Notes under the pieces: model-generated | The model's database searches: none | What the model saw: only the letters and a program-made list of their open reading frames with translations | Told to the model about the DNA's origin: nothing | Assembly (NCBI RefSeq): GCF_040869045.1 | Contig: NC_090319.1 | Span: 284,553,693-284,617,692 of the forward strand | Origin: Eurosta solidaginis | Taxonomy: Eukaryota > Arthropoda > Insecta > Diptera > Tephritidae | Direction: 5' to 3' | DNA: 64,000 bases | Made by a program: the position numbers and the translations under genes | In this document: in pieces, positions 1 through 11,882 of the stretch | Position numbering within the stretch: position 1 is the first letter of the stretch | Layout: every line of letters starts with the position of its first letter

Positions 1-729
1 AAGCAGTTTGTAATGCTGCTCTGCGTTGGACAGAGAAACACTTTAAGTGAGGAATTAGAGGAAAGCTTCTTATGTAGAAGGCATTGCAATTTCAACTGTA
101 GGCTTAAAGCTGAAAGAGATAACTAGGGCTGAACTATACGGCGAATAGATTATTTATCACCAAATGGATTAAAGGGCTTAAAATATAACCTTGGCAAGTT
201 GCCTGTCTTACCGACTTCGTAAATGCTAAAATATCAACACGTGGAGCTCTATAAGATAGAGAAAGCAGCTTGACTCCTGCTTGAGAGTAAAGTCTCAAAG
301 ACCAATATTTTGACCTTCGTTGTGTTAAAGGGATAAATATAATATATGCGGATATAGTATGGGAGTGTCAAACTTCTCTATCATTCATAAAGCATCTCAA
401 TATTTCGTCCAAGGAGATTTATAAAATATATTTAAACGAATGAGATAACTCTGTTCGAACACCACTGTTTTATCTTCTGAGGAAAATCAAGGGAAACTAG
501 TTAACGGTGGACAAAATTGGCAGCACGGTGAGGTTGGAATGTAATCAACTTTATCCTTGCAAAGGAAGGGAATGAGCTCTCTTCGTAAACGTTTCAGGAG
601 GCAGGCTCATGTATTTCGCTCCTTCATATGTAAGTCCAACTAAGAAATCTATTGGTTTTTGAAGGATCACTACCAAATATGAGCCTTAACGAGTGTACTC
701 TCACAGATCACTCACGGAGGGCATTAATC
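1..729. other. Intergenic DNA, nothing recognised
   Basis: No reading frame with recognisable domains, no RNA gene and no inverted or tandem repeat was seen in this opening stretch. Confidence 0.5.
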
Positions 730-1112
730 ATCCTCATCATCAATTGGCGCTCGACCACCAAATCTATTTCAGCCGTTTCATAACAAGTCACGCCAGCTTT
801 CCCATTTTCGCCATAACTGGTGCCTACTAAGAGCACCAAGGGAAGCCTAGTATGCTTCCATATGCCTCTCCCAACTCAGTGGATATCTCCTCCTTCCTCT
901 GCTTTTAAACTGCGGTGTCGATTGAAATACTTTTTTAACCGGAGCGTCTTTATTCGTTCGCGCAACTTGACCTAGCCAGCGTAGCCTTTGGGATTTAATT
1001 GGCTGCGGTATCTTTATATCTGCTTAAAGGTTCTGCAGCTCATCATCATACCCCTTTTGATACTCGCCGTCGGACAGGACTATAAGGGTGTTCACAAATT
1101 GTCTTCGAATGA
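730..1112 (-). pseudogene. RTE-type LINE, decayed C-terminal fragment
   Basis: Reading the minus strand, about 1110 down to 730, gives pieces such as SQRLRWLGQVAR and APVKKVFQSTPQ, then SRGRRRYPL and RFGGRAPIDDEDD. This is the C-terminal tail that follows the reverse transcriptase in RTE-like LINEs. Several stop codons interrupt it, so it is dead. The same RLRWLG...APVKKV module recurs better preserved near 4.7-4.9 kb, also on the minus strand, so the two are probably members of one family. The clade name is from recalled similarity. Confidence 0.55.
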
Positions 1113-3124
1113 AAATGTGGTATGTTACTATACACACCCTAACCTAGCTAAGACCCAGTTTTGCCTATAGTCTTCTCATCCTATTAGGCGAGCGCCAGTA
1201 CGTTTTTTGAACAAGATATCTTGGAACATACCGCTCACAACGTTTAACATTGAATAGTTTCTCTACTATTCGAACTGTACCTCCTTCAGAAGTAAATATT
1301 GCATATTTACGAAGCTCATAACAAAAACAAACCAAGCTTTGAAATAAGTATTTTGAAACTAAGCCTTAAAGTATGCTAGAAAAATTTTAAAACTTTACTA
1401 CATTTCTAAGGACACAAAAAGTTACTCATACGCCTAGTAACACAATTTAGACTTTCGTTAGAAAAACCAGTTTCCACTTTATAGCATTTATAAATCCAAC
1501 TGCACATAATTCAACAATTAAAATGAGGAAGGCGTCAGACATCAGCTAAGTAAGTGTCCTGCGGGAGAAATTTTCAATTGCCTTATATTTACTTTCTTTA
1601 CTTGGCGTTCGTTGTTTTTGTTATCTCAATACCCATATCCGTACTTATATAAACATTTTTTTTAACCACACTTATAAATACGAATATATGTAAGTGAAGT
1701 ACGGAAATGGAACCAAAACAAACATGCACTTGATAAACCACAAACAATGCTTAGAGCAGCAACAACAAAACCAAGCAGCAGCGTCTTGTTCACCGCAAAA
1801 AATTGAAGGAAGTTAAAAAGAAAAAATTGTCGAGTACTCGGAACGATTTCCTGCACGAAAAATGTAAACAGCACTCGAGCAATTATCTTAGGTGCAAAAA
1901 CAAATTAAAACACAAACCTATCTAACAACCGGCCAGAGTCGCGCCAAATAGCTATGCTTAGCTGAGTGAGTTGTTGCTGAGGAAAAAAGTGAAAGCAGAC
2001 GCCAAACGTTACAAGAAATATCAGGAAACTCCCAAATGCTTGATAGTCTGGAGTAAATTAATTTCTGCATTCCACAAGGAGCTACAGAACAGCAGCTACA
2101 TTAAACTTAAAATTTTTTATATGTAGTATTTAAAAGCCCCGTCACATAAGCAGTTTTTCATATAGATGCGTTTTATTCAATCTTGTGCATTATGAGTAGA
2201 TTGCACGTATTTTTATGGATAACGGTAGATTGAGCGACACTGGCGCCATCTGACATGGAAAAGTAACCAACTGCCAATTTTTGTTGCAAGCAAAATATAA
2301 GAAGAAGAATTTGACATTTGCTTTGGTTAAGGGTGCTGGCACACTTTGTAAGTGAAATTATTTTTCCCACTCGCTGGTAACTTTTTTAACATTTTTCGCA
2401 ATTAAAAACTGCAATATAACAAATGAATACAACACAAAATGTGTTAGCAAGTATTTTTGTTGTAAAGAGAGAATACTTATAACAGTGCTTCGCGAAATTT
2501 GGTATGTGAATGGGCAAGGCGAAATAAACTTCAATTGCCAAGTCTGAAGTTCCTTCATATTTGCAAACGCAGCATCTTGGTTAATTGTGGCGATGTTATT
2601 GGAATGCATAAGCTTGTGTTAAACGCATTTATATGAACAATTTTATTGTGCCGCGGCCTTGAGTGCAGAGTGCTTACTCAGACACAGCTTAACATCAATT
2701 GCTTCGTTTGTCGCTCGCTTGTACGCTTGGCTCCTTCGCAGACGAAAGGTGGATACGTGCAGAATGTTGACAAAAAGTGGCTTCATTTAAGTTTTTGACG
2801 GTGTTTGTTTCATTGTCTGAGTTGTTGTAATTAAAACCACAATCAAATGCGCTTCAATATGTTACAAACGCTTAAGAGAAAATATACAATGTCACTGACA
2901 CATGCACACATACGTAGGTGTTGTATTGTTGTATGTATACGTATATACTTAATATTTATAGATTGCTTTCCATATGAAGTAATATAGTAACATGTTAACA
3001 CGTGTATGTATGTGTGTCCTACAAAAATATTTATACATGTTAGGAAGTAAGTTTACTGTTATATAACTGCAGCGTACATTTATGGCTATTCAAAGACTAT
3101 ATGCATCTAGCGTGACGGTTTAAA
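1113..3124. other. AT-rich intergenic DNA
   Basis: Only short frames without recognisable domains occur here. A run of TATA/CATA-type low-complexity sequence lies around 2930-3010. No host exon, RNA gene or terminal repeat was identified. Confidence 0.45.
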
Positions 3125-3128
3125 ATAT

Positions 3129-3669
3129 TGTGACGAATATTAGCAACACTAAGGGATACTATCATCTCTAAGCCAATACTATGCAGTGACTTGTATGCAC
3201 ATCGACAAATCAATAATTATGTCTATATATATATCCATACAAGCAGCAGAGAGCAACTCACAAACACATGCATATATCTGAGATACTCCCAAAAGTAGGC
3301 AATCATCTGTGGAAGTATCACTCACATATACACGCGCATGGGCTATGCGAGTAGCTATAATAATCGTGCATCTGTAGCTATAGCTGAGAAATGTATAGCT
3401 GGTAAACCAGTAGTAAATTCTAGAAATAGAAACGCCTAGAAATATGCCAACGAGGAAACCAAATAGTATAAAAGTAGCACCAGCTGAGGCACGACGAATC
3501 AGTTTGATTTAAGCACGCTATCTGTTGAGAAGTAGAAGTGTTATTTTGAAAGTAGCCTAATAAATATCATTTTGCATTATCTAATATTGGAGTTATTTAT
3601 TCAACAGTTTAGTAATTCGAACGTTAGCAGAAGGTTGCAAATAAGCGTAATTCCCCAAAATTCGTTACA
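3129..3669 (+). mobile_element. Solo LTR, gypsy-like (copy 1)
   Basis: A 541-bp unit starts TGTGACGAAT and ends ATTCGTTACA, i.e. TG...CA with short imperfect inverted ends. It is flanked by a perfect 4-bp target duplication, ATAT, at 3125-3128 and 3670-3673. Inside are a TATA box (TATAAAAG, 3467-3474), an arthropod initiator TCAGTTT about 34 bp downstream (A at 3501) and an AATAAA polyadenylation signal (3559-3564), the usual U3-R-U5 order of an LTR. No gag/pol follows, so it is a solo LTR left by LTR-LTR recombination. ATAT/TATA targets are typical of the 17.6/297/gypsy group of insect Ty3 elements; that affiliation is inferred. A second copy lies at 53312-53894. Confidence 0.85.
3467..3507 (+). 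promoter_or_regulatory. LTR core promoter (TATA box plus initiator)
   Basis: TATAAAAG at 3467-3474 is followed at the expected spacing by initiator TCAGTTT (3499-3505). The same pair at the same spacing occurs in the second LTR (53688-53726). Confidence 0.65.
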
Positions 3670-3696
3670 ATATTGAAATCTCTTGAGTAATGTAAC

Positions 3697-4203
3697 AAAT
3701 ATTGGTAAAAGTCTAGTTGAGGGGTCGACTGCTAATGCGCTACCAAAAATGTCGAGAGAGGTATCAAACGACGCATATTGACCTCGGAAAATAAAAATTT
3801 TAACTCGTTCAAAAGATATTTACGAAAACCCGAAATATGACCCGCGGGTCCTTCCGAAACCGAGGGTGGGATCCATAGCATTTTTGGGCAGAACACCTTT
3901 CTGCGTAGGCGGCCTTCGGTCGCGCTTATACAAAATTACCCTAGGTGGGTCCAACACCGGTTTGGAGACAAACCGCGCAAAACACTTATATTCGCAATTT
4001 TTTTTGTGGGTACGACAACATTACAACAACCACACGAAAATCGCCAGCTTCAACTGCAAATATTTCCTGACGGAGCTAAAATCCTTTTTTTCCGCCTTCG
4101 TATTATTGTTGTCGAGGTCAGTGTGCGTATTTTGACACCTCTCTCGGTATTTTTTGATGCGTATTGGCAGTCGACCCCTCAACTAGACTTTTACCCAAAT
4201 ATT
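3697..4203. mobile_element. DNA-transposon-like element with about 75-bp terminal inverted repeats
   Basis: The left end (3697-3770, beginning AAATATTGGTAAAAGTCTAG) and the right end (4128-4203) are inverted copies of each other. They share the core GTCTAGTTGAGGGGTCGACTGC-like block and the CGAGAGAGGT block, with scattered mismatches. The roughly 360-bp interior has no transposase. This is the shape of a non-autonomous TIR element (MITE). No clear target duplication was found, so the superfamily is open. It begins 27 bp after the solo LTR. Confidence 0.75.
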
Positions 4204-4267
4204 TTCTTGTTTAAAATGGTAAATTATTTCGACCGATTAGTATATAAGACATAAATATATTATTGAG

Positions 4268-4425
4268 CGGTTGTTTTTGTTTTTGTAGCGATAAAGATGC
4301 TGCCCGATGAATTTTGGTAGTGTTATCGATGGGCCTTTGTTGGATATATATAAATCCGGTACGTCCACGTAACATGCACCATTAAGGCATAAGCCCGACC
4401 CTCTCGGGAAATACATAAGAGAGCT
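4268..4425 (-). mobile_element. (CAA)n-tailed short retroposon, fragment
   Basis: On the plus strand it starts with degenerate GTTGTTTTTG, then GTAGCGATAA, a GTGTTATCGATG block, a TCCGGTACGT block and GCACCATTAAGGC...GCCCGACC. These are the same blocks in the same order as the complete copy at 17461-17850. The sequence stops matching after CTCTCGGGAA, so this copy is truncated at the retroposon's 5' side. Confidence 0.7.
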
Positions 4426-4685
4426 TTTAAATGTACTCGAATTGTTCGATTATTCGAGTATTCGATTTTATATCTTTGTCTATTTACTAATCGAATTGCA
4501 CTATTCGAATAGTCGATTTTTTATGTTATTCGAATAGCCGCAACGCAACGACTATTCGAATACTTTATTAAAATCGAACTTAAATTTTTATTTATAAAAT
4601 AAGTATTCGCTACGAATGAACCACAATAAATGTCTCGCCTTTGGTGAATCGTTGTTAATTTGATTTGGTGTCCCTCATTGGAACT

Positions 4686-5240
4686 TTCTAATTATGGTGA
4701 CGAAAACGTAAGGTGGCATTCTTCTGCTGTGGTGTCAGCTTAAGTACTTTTTTAACTGGAGCGTTTTCGTCCATTCGCATAACATAACCTAGCCAGCGCA
4801 GCCTTTGGGTTTTCATTCGCTGCACTGTCGGCATATCTGCGTAAAGCTCATATAGCTCGGTATTATAACTCCTTCGATACTCGCCGTAGGCATCACGGAC
4901 AGACCACAAAGCTTCCGGAAAACTTTCCTCTCGATTCCGAGATATAAATCGGGACAGGTATGATGAGCGACTTGTAAAGCTTGATTTCTATTCATCGAAA
5001 AGGATTCTCGATTACCTACTCAGTCTAAAGTAACACTTGTTGTCTAAAGTTATTCTCCGTTTGATTTCATAACATTGTTATTGCCGTTAATGTTGGTTCC
5101 CAAATGGACGAAGACCTTCACAGTCTCAAATTTACATCCGGCAACAGTGATGCGGCTGCCAAAGCGCGAATGCTTATGCCGCCGACCGTTACAAGGAGTT
5201 ATGATAAAATAGAAAAGGCATTGAAAACTCACTCGTTTGG
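4686..5240 (-). pseudogene. RTE-type LINE, decayed 3' coding fragment
   Basis: On the minus strand the order of recognisable pieces is KFETVKVFVHLGTNINGNNN (about 5165-5085), then a region ending in a RKVFRKL-like block, then VRDAYGEYRRSYNTELYELY and RLRWLGYVMRMDENAP (4909-4690). This is the post-polymerase region of RTE-like LINEs. Frame changes separate the pieces (for example between 5050 and 4995), so it is not coding now. It resembles the fragments at 730-1112 and 20085-20460. Confidence 0.6.
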
Positions 5241-5604
5241 TCAAGGAATCGATCTTAGGAATTACAGAAGTAAAATTCAGGTTTAACAAATGGGCAACGA
5301 TAGTACTAGGGTTCGGCATAAAATGATATGTGAATCACTATGTTTCGACGAAAGATGTGTGCACTTTAGAACGTCCAAATTATCACTCGTTCAAAGTAAT
5401 ACCCACAAAACAGGGAGCTGATTATTACACTACTTGGCTCTAACATCAGATTTATAAGAGTAATATTCGACTTATCGATGCAGTCGAGCAAGGGCATATT
5501 TCTCACATACTCCTTAGTGGATCATAGCACTACGGACTCGGAATCTCAACCTAATCGTTCAGGATATGCGGAGATAATAGGGTTTCTTCGAAGTTTAAAA
5601 ATAG

Positions 5605-6305
5605 TTGAAGAAGCTACAGGCCTGCCAAGATACTCAGAACCGGCACGCGCTGTCTTCTTATGTCCCCAGAACACCATCTATATAATGAGGCGAAAATACT
5701 CCACATAAGGGAGAGAAGTGAAATACTAACTAAACAATTTCTGTTGAATTCCCAGAAACCTTGGCTTCCCAACAGACATCTCATTGATGAGCCTATACCG
5801 CCCAGGGGCTTAAGGAGTCATCTCCGTAAGCATTATGAGGAAATATGGCACCTGAGAAACCAGCAGTATGAAGCCAAAAAACACAAGCAGGTCCTCAGTG
5901 AACTCCACAAAGAGGCATCGGACATCTCCCGTCGGACCTTGCCCGGTAAATCCTGTACTCAAATAACAATACCCAAAACTAGCATAGGAGGAACACACTC
6001 TGCCTAGGGAAACGCGCGTTACTCCAGCTCAGCTTCGATCTGGGTGTTATAACAAGTCAAACTCTTACCTATCCAGAATCAACCCCGACATACGAAACAT
6101 ATGTCCTGCTTGTAAATGTGCTCCATATGACACCAACCATCTCTTTAACTGTATTGTGGAACCAACACCTCTAACACCCCTCTCATTATGGTCCACCCCT
6201 GTTAGAACAGCAAGTTTCCTTGGACTCCCGTTAGAGGACTTTGATGACAATTTGTGATTGGTCGCACCTATTGGATGGGCAAAGCACTGCTACAACAACA
6301 ACCAC
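5605..6305 (+). mobile_element. LOA-type LINE copy A, 5'-truncated 3' end
   Basis: The sequence enters the LINE near the block LQACQ and continues through HHLYNEAKILHIRERSE, NRHLIDEPIPPR, LRSHLRKHYEEI and the Cys/His tail CPACKCAPYDTNHLFNC. It ends with the terminal residues DDNL, a short 3' UTR and a (CAA)n tail at about 6293-6304. Relative to copies B and C everything upstream of the RT C-terminus is missing, the usual result of incomplete target-primed reverse transcription. A frame change near 5690 and another near 5960 break the coding sequence. Confidence 0.75.
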
Positions 6306-6908
6306 ATGTATGGTTGTCCCTGTACACAAAAGAAACATTTCTAATACTATCACTTCTCAGGTATTTTTTGGTGTCTGACAGTCTTACTCAAATCAAAAGG
6401 TGAAGAAATTCTTCATGAATTACTCAAGTAAGAATTACGAAAATAATAGAATGTCAGTCGTAGACAAATTTCCAAAGGTAATCTCAACAATACATCAGTT
6501 AGAACGAGCCCAGGGGTTCCCACATCCTTAGTGCGCTTTGTACTAAAGATTTTATAAAAATACATTTTGTTGCAACACATTTGATGCCAGTAAAAATTCT
6601 GGTTTCAAAAAGCCCGCCACTGACGCACATGTCTTGCTTCTGTGGTAAGCATACACACAAAGGTAACTGTTTCCTTTATGCTGTAGAATCCCACTGATGA
6701 TGGCTTTTGTATTCACATTTGTGCTTTTGGAAGCAAAAGTCATTTCGATGAAATCCCACAAGTCGTCTTGTCAAATGAACAAAATGAAAAAATGTGTGTA
6801 GGTGGCAGTCTTATACTTGATCTCATACCCTGTATTCTAATCAACAGCTGTAAACTGCTGGGGAACAAGGATAAAATCAAAGACTAACTAGGCAACCTAC
6901 TATCTTTT
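6306..6908. other. Intergenic DNA, nothing recognised
   Basis: Between a LINE tail and the first HINE-like element. Only short frames without motifs are present. Confidence 0.45.
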
Positions 6909-8856
6909 TATACTCAGTTGAGCAGAGCTCACAGAGTATATTAACTTTGATTGGAAAACGGTTGGTTGTACAGGTATAAAGGAATCGAGATAGATATAGA
7001 CTTCCATATATCAAAATCATCAGTATCGAAAAAAAAATCGATTGAGTCATGTCCGTCCGTCCGTCCGTCCGTCTGCCCGTTAACACGATAACTTGAGTAA
7101 ATTTTGAGGTATCTTGATGAAATTTGGTATGTAGGTTCCTGGGCACTCATCTCATATCGTTATTTAAAATGAACGATATCGGACAATAACCACGCCCACT
7201 TTTTCGATATCGAAAATTCCGAAAAATCGAAAAAATGCGATAATTCATTACCAAATACGGAATAAGCGATGAAACTTGGTAGTTGAGTTGAACTTATGAT
7301 GCAGAATAGAAAACTAGTAAAATTTTGGACAATGGGCGTGGCACCACCCACTTTTAAAATAAGGTAATTTAGAAGCTTTGCAAGCTGCAATTTGGCAGTC
7401 GTTGAAGATATCATGATGAAATTTTGCAGGAACGTTACTTGTATTACTATATGTCTACTTAATAAAAATTAGCAAAATCGGATAACGACCACGCCCACTT
7501 TTTAAAAAAAAAATTTTTTAATTCAAATTTTAAAAGAAATGTTAATATCTTTACAGTATATAAGTAAATTATGTCAACATTCAAATCCAGTAATGATATG
7601 GTGCAACAAAATACAAAAATAAAAGAAAATTTAAAAATGGGAGTGGGTCCGCCTTTTTTCATTTAATTTGTCTAGGATACTTTTAATGCCATAAGTCGAA
7701 CAAAAATTTACCAATCCTTGTGAAATCTGGTAGAGGCTTAGTTCACGTACTTATCTGAACTCACTTTGTATTGGTGTAAAAAATGGCCGAAATCCGACTA
7801 TGACCACGCTCACTTTTTCGATATCGAAAATTACGAAAAATGAAAAAAATGCCATAATTCTATACCAAATACGAAAAAAGGGATGAAACATGGTAATTGT
7901 ATTGGTCTATTGACGCAAAATATAACTTTAGAAAAAAACTTGGTAAAATGGGTGTGACACCTACCATATTAAGTAGAAGACAATGAAAAAGTTTTGCAGG
8001 GCGGAATCAAAAGCCCTTGGAATCTTGGAAGGAATACTGTTCGTGGTATTACATATATAATAAATTAGCGGTACCCGACAGATGATGTTCTGGATCACCC
8101 TGGTCCACATTTAGGTCGATATCTCGAAAACGCCTTCACATATACAACTAAGGGCAACTCCCTTTTAAAACCCTCATTAATACCTTTAATTTGATACCCA
8201 TATCGTACAAACACATTCTAGAGTCACCCCTGGTCCACGTTTATGGCGATATCTCTAAAAGGCGTCCACATATGGAACTAAGGCCCACTCCTTTTTAAAA
8301 TACTCATTAGCACCTTTCATTTGATACCCATATCGTACAAACAAATTCTAGAGTCACCCCTGGTCCATCTTTATGGCAATATCTCGAAAAGGCTTCCATC
8401 TATAGAACTTAGGCCCACGCCCTTTTAAAATACTCATTAATACCTTTCATTTAATACCCATATCGTACAAAATAAATTCTAGAGTCACCCCTGGTCCACC
8501 CTTATGGCGATATCTTGAAAAGGCGTCCACCTATAGAACTAAGGCCCACGCCAATTTAAAATTATCATTAACACATTTTATTTGATACCCATATCGTACA
8601 AACAAATTCTAGAGTCAGGCCTGGTCCAACTTTATGGCGATATCCCTAAATGGCGTCCATCTATAGAACTATGGCCCGCTTCCTCTTAAAATACTCTTTA
8701 ATACCTTCCATTTGATACACATGTCACACAAACACATTCCAGGGTTACCCTAGGTTCTTTTTACAACATGGTGATTTTCCCTTACTTTGTCTCCACAGCT
8801 CTCAACTGAGTATGTAATGTTCGGTTACACCCGAACTTAGCCTTCCTTACTTGTTT
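6909..8856 (+). mobile_element. HINE/Helentron-like non-autonomous element, copy H1
   Basis: Left end TATACTCAGTTGAG and right part CTCAACTGAGTA form an 11-bp perfect subterminal inverted repeat (ACTCAGTTGAG at 6912-6922, CTCAACTGAGT at 8801-8811). After the right repeat comes a perfect 6-bp-stem hairpin, GTTCGG TTACAC CCGAAC (8819-8836), then the terminus CCTTCCTTACTTGTTT. The interior has a GTCC microsatellite (7050-7075), repeated CACGCCCACTTTT / TTTTCGATATCGAAAA blocks and five 130-bp tandem units (8101-8752). There is no coding capacity. Subterminal inverted repeats, a 3' hairpin and internal tandem repeats are the published signature of Helentron-derived HINEs such as Drosophila INE-1. 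The class assignment is inference; element unity is directly supported by seven copies in this window. Confidence 0.75.
8101..8752 (+). repeat. 130-bp tandem array inside H1 (5 units)
   Basis: Units begin TGGTCCAC or close variants at 8101, 8231, 8361, 8492 and 8622. Each contains GGCGATATCTCGAAAA-like, TTTTAAAATACTCATTA-like and GATACCCATATCGTACAAAC-like segments. The last unit is the most diverged. Confidence 0.9.
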
Positions 8857-11037
8857 ATACTCAGTTGAGCAGAGCTCACAGAGTATATTAAGTTTAATTG
8901 GATAATAGTTGGTTGTACAGGTATAAAGGTATCGAGACAGATATAGACTTCCATATATCAAAATCATCAGGATCGAAAAAAAAATTGATTGAGCCATGTC
9001 CGTCCGTCCGTCCGTCTGCCCGTTAACACGATAACTTGAGTAAATTTTGAGATATCTTGATGAAATTTGGTACGTAGGTTGCTGAGCACTCATCTCAGAT
9101 CTCTATTTAAAATGAACGACATCGGACTATAACCACGCCCACTTTTTCGACATCGAAAATTTCGAAAAACCGAAAAAGTGCAATAATTCATTACCAAAGA
9201 GAGATAAAGCGATGATATTTGGTAGGTGAGTTGAACTTATGACGCAGAATAGAAAATTAGTAAAATTTTGGACAATGGGCGTGGCACCGCCCACTTTTAA
9301 AAGAAGGTAATTTTAAACTTGTGCAAGCTGTAATTTAGCAGTCGTTGAAGCTATCATGATGACATTTGGCAGCAACGTTACACCTATTACTATATGTACG
9401 CTTAATAAAAATTAGCAAAATCGGAGAAGGACCACGCCCACTTTTAAAAAAAAAAATTTTTTAAAGTAAAATTTTAACAAAAAATTTAATATCTTTACAG
9501 TATATAAGTAAATTATGTCAACATTCAACTCCAGTAATGATATGGTGCAACAAAATACAAAAATAAAAGAAAATTTCAAAATGGGCGTGGCTCCGCCCTT
9601 TTTCATTTAATTTGTCTAGGATACTTTTAATGCCATAAGTCGAACAAAAATTTACCAATCCTTTTGAAATTTGGTAGGGGCATAGATTTTATGACGCTAA
9701 CTGTTTTCTGTGAAAATGGGCGAAATCGGTTGAAGCCATGCCCAGTTTTTATACACAGTCGTCCGTCTGTCCTTCCGCATGGCCGTTAACACGATAACTT
9801 GAGCAAACATCGATATATCTTTACTAAACTCAGTTCACGTACTTATCTGAACTCACTTTATCTTGGCATGAATAATGAACGAAATCCGACTATGACCACG
9901 CCCACTTTTTCGATATCGAAAATTACGAAAAATGAAAAAATGCAATAATTCTATACCAAATACGAAAAAAGGGATGAAACAGGGTAATTGCATTGGTTTA
10001 TTGACGCGAAATATAACTTTAGAAAAAACTTTATAAAATGGTTGTGACACCTACCATATTAAGTAGAAGAAAATGAAAAAGTTCTGCAGGGCGAAATAAA
10101 AAACCCTTGAAATCTTGGCAGGTATTACATATATAAATAAATTTGCGGTATCCAACAGATGATGTTCTGGGTCACCCTGGTCCACATTTTGGTCGATATC
10201 TGGAAAACGCCTTCCCATATACAACTACCACCACTCCCTTTTAAACCCTCATTAATGCCTTTAATTTGATACCAATATCGTACAAACACATTCTAGAGTC
10301 ACCCCTGGTCCACCTTTATGGCGATATCTCGAAAAGGCGTCCACCTATAGAACTAAGCCGCACGCCCTTTTAAAATACTCATTAACATCTTTCATTTGAT
10401 ACCCATATCGTACAAACATATTCTAGAGTCACCCCTGCTCCACCTTTATGGCGATATCTCGAAAAGGCGACCACCTATAGAACGAAGGCTCACTCCCTTT
10501 TAAAAATACTCATTAACACCTTTCATTTGATACCCATATCGTACAAACATAGTCTAGAGTCACCCCTGGTCCACCTTTATTGCGATACCTCGAAAAAGCG
10601 TCGCCCTTTTAAAATACTCATTAACACCTTTCGTTTGATACCCATATTGTACAAACGTATTCTAGAGTTACCCCTGGTCCACCTTTATGGCGATATCTCG
10701 AAACGGCGTCCACCTATGGAACTAAGGATGACTACCTCTTAAAATACTCATTAGCACCTTTTTTTGATACCCATATTTTACAAACAGATTCTAGAGTCAA
10801 CCCTGATCCACCTTTATGGCGATATCCCTAAATGGCGTCCACCTATAGAACTATGGCCCACTCCCTCATAAAATACTCTTTAATGCCTTTCATTTAATAC
10901 ACATGTCATACAAACACATTCCAGGGTTTCCCTCGGTTCATTTTCCTACATGGTGATTTTCCTTATTTTGTCTCCATAGCTCTCAACTGAGTATGTAATG
11001 TTCGGTTACACACGAACTTAACCTTCCTTACTTGTTT
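8857..11037 (+). mobile_element. HINE-like element, copy H2 (tandem partner of H1)
   Basis: Begins ATACTCAGTTGAG with no spacer after the CTTGTTT end of H1, so the two form a head-to-tail dimer. Inverted repeat arms lie at 8859-8869 and 10982-10992. The 3' hairpin is slightly damaged (GTTCGG TTACAC ACGAAC, about 11000-11017). Relative to H1 it contains an extra module at about 9690-9830 with a second GTCCGTCTGTCC microsatellite and a second 'GTTAACACGATAACTTGAG' block, and six rather than five 130-bp units. Open frames in it are by-products of the repeats. Confidence 0.75.
10178..10935 (+). repeat. 130-bp tandem array inside H2 (6 units)
   Basis: Units start near 10178, 10306, 10436, 10567, 10675 and 10804. 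The fourth is shortened to about 108 bp by loss of the segment between GCGTC and CGCCC. They are the same repeat as in H1 and, inverted, in H7. Confidence 0.9.
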
Positions 11038-11289
11038 TTAATATAGATATACCATGCGATAATTAGCGGAACTCGATAAAAAAACCGCGTTGCAGTCTCA
11101 CACTAGTTTCAAATGGAGAGGTTGCCTGTGTATCTCGAGTCACTTTAGTTATAATGCAGACGTGGCTCACAAAATTCCAACATTTTACATACGTTTGCAT
11201 CACTGGAGCAATGTGTACGTGTCCGACTGCTGCTCGATTCTGCCGGCCACACACAGTAGTAGAACAAATAGCACGGCGCACACTAGATA

Positions 11290-11840
11290 AAAAAGGATGC
11301 GGCAGTGGAAAAGTAAGTCAGTTCGGTAATATAGATAGACCGACGGAGCAACTTCCACTCATCCAATATACAAGGATGGCATTGCCAAGATCTTAAGATT
11401 TTAAAACGGTTTCAAATAAAGTTGGGTGACAAGGCTTCATGGGACACCTCTTCAGTTAGGGGTTTCAATAGGGACCATACAGATGTATGGTACACGAAAT
11501 ATTCGACCTAAAATAAGAATATCCATATTAATGGGAACGGTTTCCGAGAAATTTTCAAGCGGAAGTATTAGCCATTAGTCTGTGTGCAGAAATAAGTACG
11601 CAACGTGGAGGTCATAAACTCGACTGAAATAAAATCAAATCAGCCTCACTAGTTCTTGACAGTGTGGATAAGATGGATCGCTTAACTACCAGTAACAGCA
11701 TCGAGCTGCTCTGTGCTCCAGGCCACAGAGAATGGAGGGCAATGAACAGACGGGCAACCTTACCAGGAAGACAAGTACTTCTAGGCCTTCAAGACCTGAG
11801 CACTTCATAGCAGTAGGTACTTACACTCATTAAATAAATT
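11290..11840 (+). pseudogene. RNase H-type LINE remnant, 5' part
   Basis: Very decayed plus-strand coding traces include IELLCAPGHREWRAMNRRAT near 11700, matching the WVPGH..GNE.AD block that ends retroelement RNase H domains. Further blocks resume after the inserted H3 element at 12385. Stops and frame changes are frequent. Confidence 0.4.
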
Positions 11841-11882
11841 AAAATAAAAAAAAAATTATAAAAAAAAAATTTTAGCTAAATT

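Noticed and set aside
4438..4570. Cluster of ATTCGAAT/TTCGAATAG inverted motifs
   Set aside because: Short palindromic pieces in AT-rich DNA; spacing is irregular and no element boundary or duplication was found.
8101..8752. Regular repeats that could suggest a CRISPR array
   Set aside because: Units are contiguous 130-bp repeats without unique spacers, in eukaryotic transposon context.
6877..9606. Several 60-100 codon minus-strand frames, some nearly identical at 7 and 9 kb
   Set aside because: They are by-products of the duplicated non-coding HINE-like elements (GTCC microsatellite reads as TDGRTDG).
10527..10742. 71-codon open frame on the plus strand
   Set aside because: It lies wholly within the 130-bp array of H2 and its protein is internally repetitive because the DNA is; no independent evidence of coding.
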